A stretch of 63,221 bases of DNA from an uncultured Prevotellaceae bacterium. Its GTDB lineage: Bacteria > Bacteroidota > Bacteroidia > Bacteroidales > Bacteroidaceae. The notes under the pieces are model-generated. The model did not search any database, was not told where the DNA came from, and saw only the letters and a list, made by a program, of their open reading frames with translations. Positions within the stretch are counted from its first letter, which is position 1, and every line of letters starts with the position of its first letter. The DNA lies in contig CACWNV010000019.1 of the NCBI GenBank assembly GCA_902762325.1, positions 1 to 63,221 on the forward strand, read 5' to 3'. This document shows, in pieces, positions 1-8,092 of the stretch. Made by a program: the position numbers and the translations under genes.

Positions 1-191
1 AAAGTTACGACATAAAATCCCGGACGCCAAAAATCAGCCCTTCATAATCCGTAAAAATCTGTTAACAAACCGCTCTTTTCGTCTTAAAAAAACTAAACGA
101 TACATTTGCGCCCGGTAAAGAATATTTATGCACTTCATATACGTATTATTTGCAGAAAGGAAACGATAAGAATTATATTCGCCAATTCAAA
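1..191 (-). repeat. Left copy of a ~190-bp inverted repeat; promoter region reading off the window
   Basis: The reverse complement of this segment matches positions 62928-63119 over almost its whole length by eye, including shared blocks around the words TTTGAATTGGCGAAT, CTGCAAATAATA and GGTTTGTTAACAGATT. The right copy leads into a -7 element and a start codon, so this copy should drive a gene left of the window on the minus strand. The -7 element is cut by the window edge. No ORF is supported inside the repeat. Confidence 0.75.
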
Positions 192-193
192 AA

Positions 194-222
194 TGTCACT
201 TGTCACTTGTCACATGTGACAA
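194..222. repeat. TGTCACT direct repeats and a perfect 16-bp palindrome
   Basis: TGTCACT occurs at 194-200 and 201-207, and TTGTCACATGTGACAA at 207-222 is its own reverse complement. The right-end repeat copy has a similar run of TGTTATC/TGTTACT words in the same relative place, so this looks like part of the same upstream unit. It could be a protein-binding site. From 223 to about 470 I see only GTTGACA- and GTTGAATGCT-type repeated words, with no convincing gene. Confidence 0.6.
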
Positions 223-484
223 CTTGTTCGGTAGAAACTGCCTGTCTTTTCCTGATTTCGGTTGACAGTTTTTTTCGTTTTTCCTGATGTGGTTGACAGT
301 CGTTTTACTGGACAAGTTGACATTTTCCTGGATTCGTTTACACCCGAAAAAGTTGAATGCTATTTGCGTACCTTCTTCTTAACCCTGGCAGAAGTTGAAT
401 GCTTTTTGATTAGGTGTACAGATGAACAGAGTACTTTATTTGTTTCCAACTTCTTCTTCGTGCAGTAATTTCAGATTATTTTTG

Positions 485-492
485 TACCTTTG
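485..492 (+). promoter_or_regulatory. -7 promoter element of the ORF6N gene
   Basis: TACCTTTG fits the Bacteroidota TAnnTTTG element and lies 25 bases before the ATG at 518. A near-copy of this promoter and start region recurs at 3661-3700. Confidence 0.7.
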
Positions 493-517
493 CATCTGAA
501 TCTTAAACTAAAGTATT

Positions 518-1078
518 ATGAACGACATTCAATTAATCCAAAGCAGGATCTATGAGATTCGAGGTCAAAAAGTGATGCTTGACTTCGATTTGGCAGAACT
601 CTACCAAGTAGAGACTCGAATCTTGAACCAATCGGTTAAGCGTAACATAAACCGATTTCCAGATGATTTTATGTTTAGACTGACGGAATCGGAATGGGGA
701 AATATCTCATCACAATTTGTGATGACATCAAGAGCAAAACGCCCTAAGTCTGCATTGCCTTTAGCCTTTACCGAACACGGTGCATTGATGCTTTCAAGCG
801 TCTTGCGGAGTGACGTAGCAGTAGAGACCAGCATCAAGATAACCCGTGCTTTTGTTGCTATGCGTCAGGCTATGAATCATCTTGCACTCCCCATAAAACT
901 GTCCGAGCTGGAAATGAGAATCAATCTCTTGCGCAATGAAATGGACGACATTCTCCACGACCAGAACGACATTAACGAATCAACTCGCGCCCAACTGGAT
1001 GCTATCAGCACCGCCCTTGCCGAGCTGCAAGCCGACAAACCGATACCAAAACCACGAAGAAGAATTGGATTCGTGTAA
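518..1078 (+). CDS. ORF6N domain protein
   Basis: The 186-residue product begins with an ORF6N domain over about residues 5-90 (VMLDFDLAELYQVETR, FPDDFMFRLTESEW, FTEHGALMLSSVL), followed by a helical tail ending in a basic PRRR segment. ORF6N/KilA-N-type domains are DNA-binding modules common in phages and on Bacteroidota chromosomes; the host role is usually unknown. The start is fixed by a clear -7 element 25 bases upstream. The gene is convergent with the secreted lyase that ends 10 bases later. A decayed copy of this gene lies beyond that lyase at 3698. It may be a phage-derived regulator; no function is claimed. Confidence 0.85.
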   Translation: MNDIQLIQSRIYEIRGQKVMLDFDLAELYQVETRILNQSVKRNINRFPDDFMFRLTESEWGNISSQFVMTSRAKRPKSALPLAFTEHGALMLSSVLRSDVAVETSIKITRAFVAMRQAMNHLALPIKLSELEMRINLLRNEMDDILHDQNDINESTRAQLDAISTALAELQADKPIPKPRRRIGFV

Positions 1079-1087
1079 AGATAGAAT

Positions 1088-3517
1088 TCATTCAAGTAGT
1101 TTCTGACCTTGTATGTTGTAGTGTACGCCGTTTTTCACGATGACAAGGCGTCCCTGATGGCAGTATTTCACGACCATGTCTTTTGCTGATGGCAAGGCAT
1201 TGACGATGTTAGACGTGTTGTTGTCGGGCACCCGTACGAACATATCATAGACGCGGGCACCACCATTGGCTCCGTTTTGCTGGACAGTAATGCTTCTGAC
1301 ATTCACTATATCGTCTTCGGTGGTGAGTCCTGCTGCCGCCAGCACGTCATAGCCGCCATAGCTTCCTTTCTTGTACTTCTCTGTCGTAACACTCATTGAA
1401 GAGCCGTCAGACGTGGTATAGGATATTTTGAACTGACGACCACCCGTGAAAAACAGGTTGATTTTCAATTCGAGCACTCCCTCATTGAGCGTCAGTTTGA
1501 AACCTCCGTTGCTCTCTCCCATGCAGAGCGCACCCTTGCCGAAACCAGAAGCCGTCTCATCTTTCTCCGGGTCAATTGAAGTAGCAGACTTGTCGCCTTG
1601 TATCAATGAAAGCCTATCCTTGAGATCAGCAGGCAGATTGTCTTCCGCATCCTGAAAGTGATACCAGTCGCCTGTAAGCACACGGAATGGTCTGACGATG
1701 GTGATGATACCGGTGGAGGTGACAGGCTTCACGCCCTCACCCCCTGAGACCGTGATGGTAAACTTACAGCTCTTTGCGGGTGTTCCGCTGATAGTCAGCT
1801 GACTGCCATTTGTTTCGGCACTTAGCCCTTCTGCCAGTCCTTCTACCGTAGCCTCCGTTCCCACATGGTTCCATTCATAGACGATGCTCTTTATGGGCTG
1901 ACCCTCAATGACTTCCTGCGAGGAGTTGGATGTGACACAAGTCAGTTGGATTTTCTCAGGGATGACGATATCGGCAGGAGTGCCGTCGAGTTCGAAAGCA
2001 CCGAAGTCTGGTGCATCATCATTGTAACCGATATAGATGTCATCGGCTGTGATGAGTTCCAGGTTGGCTCTCGCCGCTTCCTCTTCCGGGAGATGTCTTC
2101 GGGGCGTGAATCCCACGATGGGTGTTCCCTTGTCTTTCAACACAGAGCCGGGTTTCAGACGGGCGAAGTTATTCCTTGGTAACGACCCGTCAGCCTCTCG
2201 GGGAGCCATGAAGTCGGCTACGGAAAGCGAAAGGAACTCGCCGGAATAGTCTTTACATACCGGTTTGCTGCCATCATCCGTCTTCTGTCCCTCCTTATAG
2301 GGATTGCAGCCGTCGAGCGTTGTCCAAGAGTTGTATTCCGTATCAGGAACGACAGAGCCTTCCTTGTCGGGTGACAGGAACTCATGGTTACCCATTCCCT
2401 TGTTACCGGAAGCCCCCCACCCCACACAGTTGCGGATGGTCATACCGCCATACGTGAACACCGTAGGGAAGCGATAGTTGAACTCGTTGCCCCATGCCGT
2501 ACAGTTAAAGACGTACATTCCTTCGCAGGCATTGTTCTGGTCAAAGCCTTTATGCAGGTTACCGAAGGAGACGCAGTTGGTTATGACATGTGCGCCTAAC
2601 GACTGGTCGAATGCCGCACCGCCGCTGCTGCCGCCTCCTCCAAGCTTAAAGCCGTTGCCGTTCTGAGCTTCTCTGCCATCGGGAAGGTAACCGGCATGGT
2701 AAGCCCAGCAGGAATCAATGACGACAGGATGGTAGACCATATAGAGATCCCAATTGTCATCGCTGTTAGTCCATGCCCTACAACCATGAAACTCCGTTCC
2801 CGGACCGGGGAAGAGTTTACAGGCAAAGCCGTCGGCATCACCACCATCATCGGTACCGTTGTAGCTTCGCAGATCCCGATTGTTGTACGAGTCGCAGTTG
2901 ATGACCTTATTATATCTGCAGAACTGATAGTTCGGGTTGAACTGAGGTGTGCCGGCAGGAAGCGTCTTTGTCTCTTCGATGTTGAAGTCTTTGTACATAC
3001 CTATCTGAAGACCTGTGTCGTTGTTGTCGTGGAAGACGCATCTTTCAATGATGTTGTACGAACCCTCCACCTTCATGCCGTTGTCCTCGGCATTGCAGAT
3101 GACCAGGCCGTAGAACGTCCAGTAGTTAGCGAGGTGGTTTAAATAGATACATCGCCCCATCTTGAATTCGCTCTCTGTGGTGTGGTGCATACCTGAACCA
3201 TCGATGATGACTTTGCCTACCGCCTCATCCGGCCACGCACGCAACTCGCAACGTGCGTCGGGTGTGGTGTTCAGGGCAGGCACCTTGATACGTTCGCTGA
3301 TAATGTATGTCCCCTCATGCACAAGAATGCGGTCGCCTGGTTTGACTATTTCCATCGCCTTGTGTATGGTCAGTAGCGGAGCTTCTAAAGTACCAGGATT
3401 GTCGTCACTGCCATTGATAGCCACATGGATGTCGGCAGCCATCACCATCATGGGCATGAAAAACATCACCGCCATCATAAAGGAGGCACATCTTATCTGT
3501 CTCATTAAGTTCATCAT
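1088..3517 (-). CDS. Secreted right-handed beta-helix protein, pectate-lyase (PL9-like) type
   Basis: The 809-residue protein starts with a hydrophobic signal peptide ending near MVMAAD. It continues with DIHVAINGSDDNPGTLEAPL, the typical opening of Bacteroidota pectate-lyase-like parallel beta-helix proteins (DUF1565/PL9 type), to about residue 480. A linker and an Ig-like segment of about 80 residues (SGTPAKSCKFTITVSGG) follow, then a beta-rich C-terminal region. The likely role is cleavage of pectin-type polysaccharide outside the inner membrane, but substrate and catalytic residues cannot be assigned from sequence alone. Several Met codons cluster at the start, so the true start could be a few codons later. 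No SusC/D genes lie nearby. The gene sits between the intact and the broken ORF6N copies. Confidence 0.75.
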   Translation of the reverse strand: MMNLMRQIRCASFMMAVMFFMPMMVMAADIHVAINGSDDNPGTLEAPLLTIHKAMEIVKPGDRILVHEGTYIISERIKVPALNTTPDARCELRAWPDEAVGKVIIDGSGMHHTTESEFKMGRCIYLNHLANYWTFYGLVICNAEDNGMKVEGSYNIIERCVFHDNNDTGLQIGMYKDFNIEETKTLPAGTPQFNPNYQFCRYNKVINCDSYNNRDLRSYNGTDDGGDADGFACKLFPGPGTEFHGCRAWTNSDDNWDLYMVYHPVVIDSCWAYHAGYLPDGREAQNGNGFKLGGGGSSGGAAFDQSLGAHVITNCVSFGNLHKGFDQNNACEGMYVFNCTAWGNEFNYRFPTVFTYGGMTIRNCVGWGASGNKGMGNHEFLSPDKEGSVVPDTEYNSWTTLDGCNPYKEGQKTDDGSKPVCKDYSGEFLSLSVADFMAPREADGSLPRNNFARLKPGSVLKDKGTPIVGFTPRRHLPEEEAARANLELITADDIYIGYNDDAPDFGAFELDGTPADIVIPEKIQLTCVTSNSSQEVIEGQPIKSIVYEWNHVGTEATVEGLAEGLSAETNGSQLTISGTPAKSCKFTITVSGGEGVKPVTSTGIITIVRPFRVLTGDWYHFQDAEDNLPADLKDRLSLIQGDKSATSIDPEKDETASGFGKGALCMGESNGGFKLTLNEGVLELKINLFFTGGRQFKISYTTSDGSSMSVTTEKYKKGSYGGYDVLAAAGLTTEDDIVNVRSITVQQNGANGGARVYDMFVRVPDNNTSNIVNALPSAKDMVVKYCHQGRLVIVKNGVHYNIQGQKLLE

Positions 3518-3585
3518 TTTCTTCGGTATTCGGAGGAAAAAGAGTTATCGTTATAGTGCAAGTTCCAAATAAAACCTCACTTGTG

Positions 3586-3593
3586 CAAAAATA
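3586..3593 (-). promoter_or_regulatory. -7 element of the beta-helix lyase gene
   Basis: The minus strand reads TATTTTTG, about 70 bases upstream of the lyase start codon. This matches TAnnTTTG and implies a leader of about 60 nt. Confidence 0.55.
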
Positions 3594-3664
3594 GTCATTT
3601 TTCAGTTTGGAACCAAGAAAAACACGAAGAAATAATTGAAGCCATTTAGACTCAGTTAGCTTTG

Positions 3665-3754
3665 TATCTTTGCATCAGAATCTTAAACCAAAGTATTATG
3701 AACGATATACTCCACAACCAGAACGACATCAACGAATCCACTTGCGCCCAATAA
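3665..3754 (+). pseudogene. ORF6N gene remnant: promoter and start fused to C-terminal codons
   Basis: The promoter and leader (TATCTTTG at 3665-3672, then ATCTTAAA and AAGTATTATG) copy those of the intact gene at 485-520 with few changes. After MND the frame jumps to ILHNQNDINESTCAQ and stops. In the intact protein the equivalent ILHDQNDINESTRAQ lies near residue 145. The middle of the gene is therefore missing. In the intact gene the start (atgAACGACATTc) and the internal site (atgGACGACATTc at 941) share ACGACATT, suggesting deletion between short direct repeats. The 18-codon remnant is unlikely to act. Confidence 0.8.
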
Positions 3755-3852
3755 AAATGATTTTTTAATAAGCCATTTCGTTTGAGATGATGTTTATTAA
3801 TGTTGATTTATACTTTTTCTCCCAAATGTTTGGCTAATTCAATAAAAAACAA

Positions 3853-3860
3853 TACCTTTG
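3853..3860 (+). promoter_or_regulatory. -7 element and GC hairpin before the Abi_2 remnant
   Basis: TACCTTTG at 3853-3860 fits the Bacteroidota -7 element. It is followed by a hairpin-forming segment (CCCGC near 3873, GCGGG near 3903) and a T-rich run just before the ATG at 3925, which resembles an attenuator-like leader. Confidence 0.5.
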
Positions 3861-3924
3861 TACCACTAGAACCCGCCAAGCCTCTCAACGATGCTCAAAT
3901 GTGCGGGTCGTTTTATTTTATACT

Positions 3925-4200
3925 ATGAACAACAGAATCCCATTTCAGAAGCCGTACACCTGTGCGCGCGACCTTGTTTGTCTCTTGCAGTCAAGAGGCT
4001 TGACAGTTACAGATCCTGCCAAGGCTGAGCGATACCTCGAATTTATCGGCTATATGAAGGCAAAACTCAGTGCACTGTTGTCAGCTTTTCCATCCGTTGA
4101 CGGAAATGCCATGGGATTCCCTCACGGATGGGAAAATGAGCCTCTGTGGGGTAAAGCCGTTGGTTGGTTGTCTTGTCTTTTAAGCAGCCAAGATGTCTGA
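3925..4200 (+). pseudogene. Abi_2 family abortive-infection gene with an internal deletion
   Basis: The frame starts MNNRIPFQKPYTCARDLV and reads to YLEFIGY, the usual N-terminus of Bacteroidota Abi_2 proteins. It then passes directly into MKAKLSALLSAFPSVDGN and MGFPHGWENEPLW, the usual C-terminus. The intervening part of a family that is normally around 300 residues is absent, yet the frame is kept. The last codons run into the antisense of nrdG, so the original stop is also gone. A functional toxin-like role is very unlikely. The family assignment rests on memory of its conserved ends. Confidence 0.65.
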
Positions 4201-4561
4201 TGTAAGGGCCTACTTTGATGTAGTCAAAGTCACTCTTTTTGACAGAAGAAGGGATACGTATGCGACCACTATACCACGCAACCTTATACTGAGGATGACC
4301 CTTATGGATATAACGCGCCAAAGTGTTCACATAGACAGGTTCTGCATCACCTCCCATGAAGCAAATACATGTAATGTCCCCACCGTATTCGCCAATAAGC
4401 TGATCTAACACCAACGGTGTCAGCGGATCACCGATATTCTGCCATAGATACGGACTATGACATCCCGGGCAGTGACATGGGCAATTAGAAATGTTAATTG
4501 CCAATGTCACTTCATCGGGTATCTCTTGGAATACGATGGATGTATTTACGTACTTCAGCAC
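4067..4561 (-). CDS. nrdG: Anaerobic ribonucleotide reductase activating protein, C-terminus altered
   Basis: This radical SAM protein generates the glycyl radical of NrdD. The cluster motif CxxxCxxC is Cys27, Cys31 and Cys34 in NCPCHCPGCHSP, and GGDAEPVYV is the following glycine-rich SAM region. It lies 11 bases after nrdD on the same strand. After TTNQRLYP the protein reads TEAHFPIREGIPWHFRQ, which is the antisense of the Abi_2 remnant and not the usual NrdG ending. The last ~25 residues are therefore replaced by a deletion joining two convergent genes. The catalytic core is intact, so activity may survive. Confidence 0.9.
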   Translation of the reverse strand: MLKYVNTSIVFQEIPDEVTLAINISNCPCHCPGCHSPYLWQNIGDPLTPLVLDQLIGEYGGDITCICFMGGDAEPVYVNTLARYIHKGHPQYKVAWYSGRIRIPSSVKKSDFDYIKVGPYIRHLGCLKDKTTNQRLYPTEAHFPIREGIPWHFRQRMEKLTTVH

Positions 4562-4572
4562 AAGTTTTTCAA

Positions 4573-6690
4573 TTAATGATTTGCTTCTACTGTATATTTA
4601 TTCTTACCGGCATAGTAGCGGCGGTGCTCTTCCTGCTGGCGTGGCTCAGAGAAGTTGCTCACTCTCTTCAGGTAGCCGATGATACGAGTCATATAGTCGA
4701 CATCCTTAGAGTGGCAGTGGGGACACTCCTTGAGATAGCGTTTGTCGATATGTCCGCACTCATTACAGATGGTGTTGGGAATGTTGAAAGTGAAATAGTT
4801 ACATCCCTCTTTTGCCGCAACTTTAAGCAGTTGGCGATATTGCGATTTAGACAAGTGCTCTTCAAGATTCATGTGCAGAGCAGATCCTCCCGTGAGGTGC
4901 TGAATGTAAGGTGCACCGTGAAGTTTGAACTTATCAACGATATTCAACGACTCGTCTTCAACCACATAGAAATAGCTGTTATAGCAATCACGCGGAACAA
5001 AATAACCATCCTCGCGGTCCCACTTAGCATGCTTGACACCAACATTCTCGGCAGGAATCATCTCGCAATTGAAAAGCAGGTCTTTTGTACGATACTGGCG
5101 ATTGTATTTCTCGATGAGACCTAATACCGTCTGGACAAACTTGAGATACTCAGGATTGTCTGTGATTTGCAATCCCATAAACTCAGCAGCCTCAACCAGT
5201 CCATTGATACCAATGGTCAGGTACTGGCGTCCGATGTTAATATATCCGGCATCGAACAGAGGAAGCATGCCATGACTCTGGAGTTCCTTCAGATTCTCAT
5301 TGTAGGCAATCTGTACCTTATGACACAGTTCGATGATATGGGAGAGGAAATCCCTATAGTCGATATCATGATTAACGGCATACTGGATACAACGATTCAG
5401 GTTGATGGTGAGCACACTCTTCGAACCGGTAGATACGCCTCCGGCACCAAGTGTATAGCTGAATCCATTGTCCTGTATCTCATTGCGCAGACGGCAACAA
5501 GAACTCAGGGAATCAGCATTGTCACTCATATAGGTGAAGAAGGAGTGACCTTCGGCATACATTTCGGCGGTGAAATCGCCCCATTCCTTATCCATGCAGT
5601 CTCCGTCCTTCGTCAGAAGAGCCATTGTCTCAACGGGGAATGTCAGCATTGTCTTCGTGCGCTCCTTATTGAACCACTTCATGAAACGCTTCTGTAACCA
5701 TGACAGCCCTTCCCAGTCGGGCTGGCTTCCATCGGGGAAATAGAAGTTTCCGAAAAGACTCTGGAAATAGAACTTGTCGTAATAAGCCACATTCCAGAAG
5801 ACAGCCTGATAATTACGTGCACCTGTCGGTTGGTTGATGGAATAGACAATCTGCTCAAAGCAATCGGTGATCATCTTGTCGATAGTACGTCTTTTGACAG
5901 ACAAGTCAACAACCTTATCGGGCTCTTTATAATAATCCTTGCCATATTCCATGCCGATGAAGTAATTCAGATACATCAAGAACTCTGGGGTAGCGCAAGC
6001 ACCAGAAAGCATACTTGACACCATAAACACCATGTTCACAAACCCGCCACAGAATGATTTCAGGTTCGTCGGTGCCGTAGAGTTTCCGCCTATCGACGTG
6101 GTTCCGCCAATCAGCCACGGGTACATCGTAATTGATGCACAATAGTTGGCAAGACTGGTCTCGTCGTTCTTATATATAAAGTGGTGAGTCAGCTTCTCAA
6201 TGTATTCGTCAGCCAATTCCTTGCCATACATCTTCTTGATTCTGTCAGTAAGAAGACGACGGTTAAGACGGATAAAGCTTGACTTAGGCAATTCACCAAT
6301 CAATGTTGCGATATTTTTATGTTCAACATTTGCATTAGCATCATACTTTGATCCAGTTGCTGCATTTGCCGCCTCACAATAGTCTGCCAAAAATTTCAAC
6401 CGTTCAAGTGTCTCTCTATCCTCTGTATGCTGCTGACGATAAAGCATAAAAGACTTGGCAACGCGGTAATATCCCTCGTGCATCAAGGCCTCTTCCACCT
6501 GATTCTGGATCTCCTCTACCTTGATGTCATTCTTTATATCTAAATGACTGAGAATCTTTGAGATAGACCCCAAATCAACTGGTTGTCCAACTGACTCGAA
6601 TGCCTTTATGATGGCATTCATTATCTTGTCTAAAGAAAAGCGGTCTTTTGAACCGTCACGTTTAGTAATACAGAAGTTCTTTATCTCCAT
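4573..6690 (-). CDS. nrdD: Anaerobic ribonucleoside-triphosphate reductase
   Basis: The 705-residue class III reductase makes dNTPs without oxygen. An N-terminal ATP-cone (CITKRDGSKDRFSLDKI) senses nucleotides. The C-terminus carries the zinc site (Cys642, Cys645, Cys656, Cys659 in CNEC and CPHC) and the glycyl-radical loop RIIGYLKRV with Gly672. The length is normal. It is the first gene of the nrdDG pair on the minus strand, with a -7 element at 6810-6817. The leader of about 110 nt is rich in repeated AAAACTT-type words, but no NrdR box was identified with confidence. Confidence 0.96.
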   Translation of the reverse strand: MEIKNFCITKRDGSKDRFSLDKIMNAIIKAFESVGQPVDLGSISKILSHLDIKNDIKVEEIQNQVEEALMHEGYYRVAKSFMLYRQQHTEDRETLERLKFLADYCEAANAATGSKYDANANVEHKNIATLIGELPKSSFIRLNRRLLTDRIKKMYGKELADEYIEKLTHHFIYKNDETSLANYCASITMYPWLIGGTTSIGGNSTAPTNLKSFCGGFVNMVFMVSSMLSGACATPEFLMYLNYFIGMEYGKDYYKEPDKVVDLSVKRRTIDKMITDCFEQIVYSINQPTGARNYQAVFWNVAYYDKFYFQSLFGNFYFPDGSQPDWEGLSWLQKRFMKWFNKERTKTMLTFPVETMALLTKDGDCMDKEWGDFTAEMYAEGHSFFTYMSDNADSLSSCCRLRNEIQDNGFSYTLGAGGVSTGSKSVLTINLNRCIQYAVNHDIDYRDFLSHIIELCHKVQIAYNENLKELQSHGMLPLFDAGYINIGRQYLTIGINGLVEAAEFMGLQITDNPEYLKFVQTVLGLIEKYNRQYRTKDLLFNCEMIPAENVGVKHAKWDREDGYFVPRDCYNSYFYVVEDESLNIVDKFKLHGAPYIQHLTGGSALHMNLEEHLSKSQYRQLLKVAAKEGCNYFTFNIPNTICNECGHIDKRYLKECPHCHSKDVDYMTRIIGYLKRVSNFSEPRQQEEHRRYYAGKNKYTVEANH

Positions 6691-6809
6691 AATATTTCAT
6701 TTTTGGAAAACAATTCTCAAAAAATTTTCAAAGAAGTTTTCCATTTTAGAAAACTTTGATTCAAATTTCACAGATTAGGTTTTCCGTTTTGGTTATTCGA
6801 AATCGATTG

Positions 6810-6817
6810 CAAATTTA
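6810..6817 (-). promoter_or_regulatory. -7 element for nrdDG
   Basis: The minus strand reads TAAATTTG, matching TAnnTTTG, about 120 bases upstream of the nrdD ATG. Confidence 0.5.
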
Positions 6818-6843
6818 ACGGAATTTTCTGTAATCCTAAAAAG

Positions 6844-6868
6844 AAAAGCAGGAAATTTTTCCCGCTTT
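6844..6868 (-). terminator. Terminator of the hemerythrin-LuxR regulator gene
   Basis: AAAGCAGGAAA and TTCCCGCTTT form a stem with one mismatch. On the minus strand it is followed by a T-rich run, about 80 bases after the regulator's stop codon. Confidence 0.5.
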
Positions 6869-6949
6869 TACATATTTTAAAGATTACTTTTTTAGTTTTT
6901 TGAGTGAGAATTCTTCTCTTTCTGCCGTAGTGTGTTGACTGATAAATAT

Positions 6950-7906
6950 TTATAGCTTTACTAATGAAATATCAACAAGATTATTCACAATTGCATAGAT
7001 CGTCAGTCCTGCCGGCGAATGTATCTGAAGTTTTCTGGCAATGTTGCGCCGATGGGTAATGACGGTGTTGATAGAAATACAGAGATGGTCGGCGATTTCC
7101 TTGTTAGTCATTCCCTGAACCATACTTATCACCACATCCTTTTCACGTTCGCTTAGTGACTCGTTATTATCCGAATTCTTGTTTATCATGTGAGAAATCT
7201 TCACGGATACATCACTTTGTCTCAGGCGCTGCTCCAATCTTCGGATGGCAGGAATGAAAATCTCTTCCTCTACCATGGAATGTTGTGACAGCCATTCCTC
7301 ATTATTATATATATCATATAGTGTTGCCGACAACTGGTTGTTTCGCAATCCATCCGACGGCAGGTATTTGATGATAATGCTTTTAAGTTCCCTTACTTTC
7401 TGGTCAATTTGTGGATGATGCTTTGAGAAAGTCTCAATATCATAGTTGCCAGTGTTTTTGTTGTTAAGCAACGCATCGACGTATGGGAACACCATCTTTT
7501 CCTCATACTTCATGTGGGAGCGAATAGTATGGGCATACTCATCATACAATTTTAAGATGAGGCGGGCAAGATTATCCTTCTCGTCCAATGCCTCCACCAG
7601 TTCCTTACGAATGAAAGGCAACTGGAAGTCGAGATAATAATCATGTGATGCCCGTAGATATTGCATCAGCGTCGGAACGGACATACGGTCGGCATCGTCA
7701 AAGTTCCGATAGCCGTTGATGGTAAAATTAACGACAGCCAGAAAAGTATAGGTATCTACATTCTGCTCTTCACACACCTCCTTGACCGTCTTGTCGCCAA
7801 ATCCAAGGCTGATACCGAAACATCCGAGACTCTGAAGGATATTGTAATTATCCCTGATAATGCTTATCATGCGGTCATCAGGTTCATACATTTTCTGATT
7901 CTTCAT
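6950..7906 (-). CDS. Hemerythrin-domain LuxR/NarL-type transcriptional regulator
   Basis: The 318-residue protein has three parts. About residues 5-75 resemble the N-terminal domain of ScdA/Ric iron-sulfur repair proteins (NYNILQSLGCFGISLGFGDK). About 80-235 is a hemerythrin-like four-helix bundle with plausible di-iron ligands (SHDYY, HMKYEE, SKHHPQ, HSMVEEE). About 250-315 is a LuxR-type HTH (LSEREKDVVISMVQGMTNKE). A di-iron domain joined to a DNA-binding domain suggests direct sensing of O2, NO, peroxide or iron. It is divergent from the porin-imelysin-cytochrome operon, and the space between holds two NarL-like 7-2-7 sites, so it probably controls that operon. The sensed ligand is an inference. 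Confidence 0.85.
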   Translation of the reverse strand: MKNQKMYEPDDRMISIIRDNYNILQSLGCFGISLGFGDKTVKEVCEEQNVDTYTFLAVVNFTINGYRNFDDADRMSVPTLMQYLRASHDYYLDFQLPFIRKELVEALDEKDNLARLILKLYDEYAHTIRSHMKYEEKMVFPYVDALLNNKNTGNYDIETFSKHHPQIDQKVRELKSIIIKYLPSDGLRNNQLSATLYDIYNNEEWLSQHSMVEEEIFIPAIRRLEQRLRQSDVSVKISHMINKNSDNNESLSEREKDVVISMVQGMTNKEIADHLCISINTVITHRRNIARKLQIHSPAGLTIYAIVNNLVDISLVKL

Positions 7907-7992
7907 TTCTATATACCTTATTTATTATGTGACGCAAAATAACAAAAAAATCCCGATATACGCAATAGAGAACAGCAGGTAATTACTAAAAA

Positions 7993-8008
7993 TACCCATA
8001 AGTAGGTA
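7993..8008. promoter_or_regulatory. NarL-like 7-2-7 inverted heptamer, distal site
   Basis: TACCCAT-AA-GTAGGTA fits the known NarL arrangement TACYYMT-N2-AKRRGTA with one mismatch. The neighbouring regulator has a NarL/LuxR-type HTH. The site lies about 71 bases upstream of the predicted transcription start of the porin operon. Confidence 0.55.
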
Positions 8009-8018
8009 TTACCGGATT

Positions 8019-8034
8019 TACTGATTTATAGGTA
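8019..8034. promoter_or_regulatory. NarL-like 7-2-7 inverted heptamer, proximal site
   Basis: TACTGAT-TT-ATAGGTA has one mismatch to the NarL 7-2-7 pattern, and its right half is a perfect AKRRGTA match. Its centre is 26 bases from that of the distal site and about 45 bases before the predicted start of transcription, a usual place for an activator. Confidence 0.55.
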
Positions 8035-8057
8035 TTGCACGCAAAAAAACAATGAAG

Positions 8058-8065
8058 TAATTTTG
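8058..8065 (+). promoter_or_regulatory. -7 element of the porin-imelysin-cytochrome operon
   Basis: TAATTTTG matches TAnnTTTG and lies 28 bases before the chosen porin ATG at 8093. It also shows that the TTG at 8063 is not the start. Confidence 0.7.
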
Positions 8066-8092
8066 CAATCAAATTTACAGAGATTATCAATC

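Noticed and set aside
262-468. 68-codon ORF before the ORF6N gene
   Set aside because: It reads repeated GTTGACA and GTTGAATGCT words in a T-rich stretch, lacks a promoter and has a composition unlike proteins.
4498-5124. 208-codon plus-strand ORF opposite nrdD
   Set aside because: It is the antisense shadow of nrdD and nrdG, whose motifs are unmistakable.
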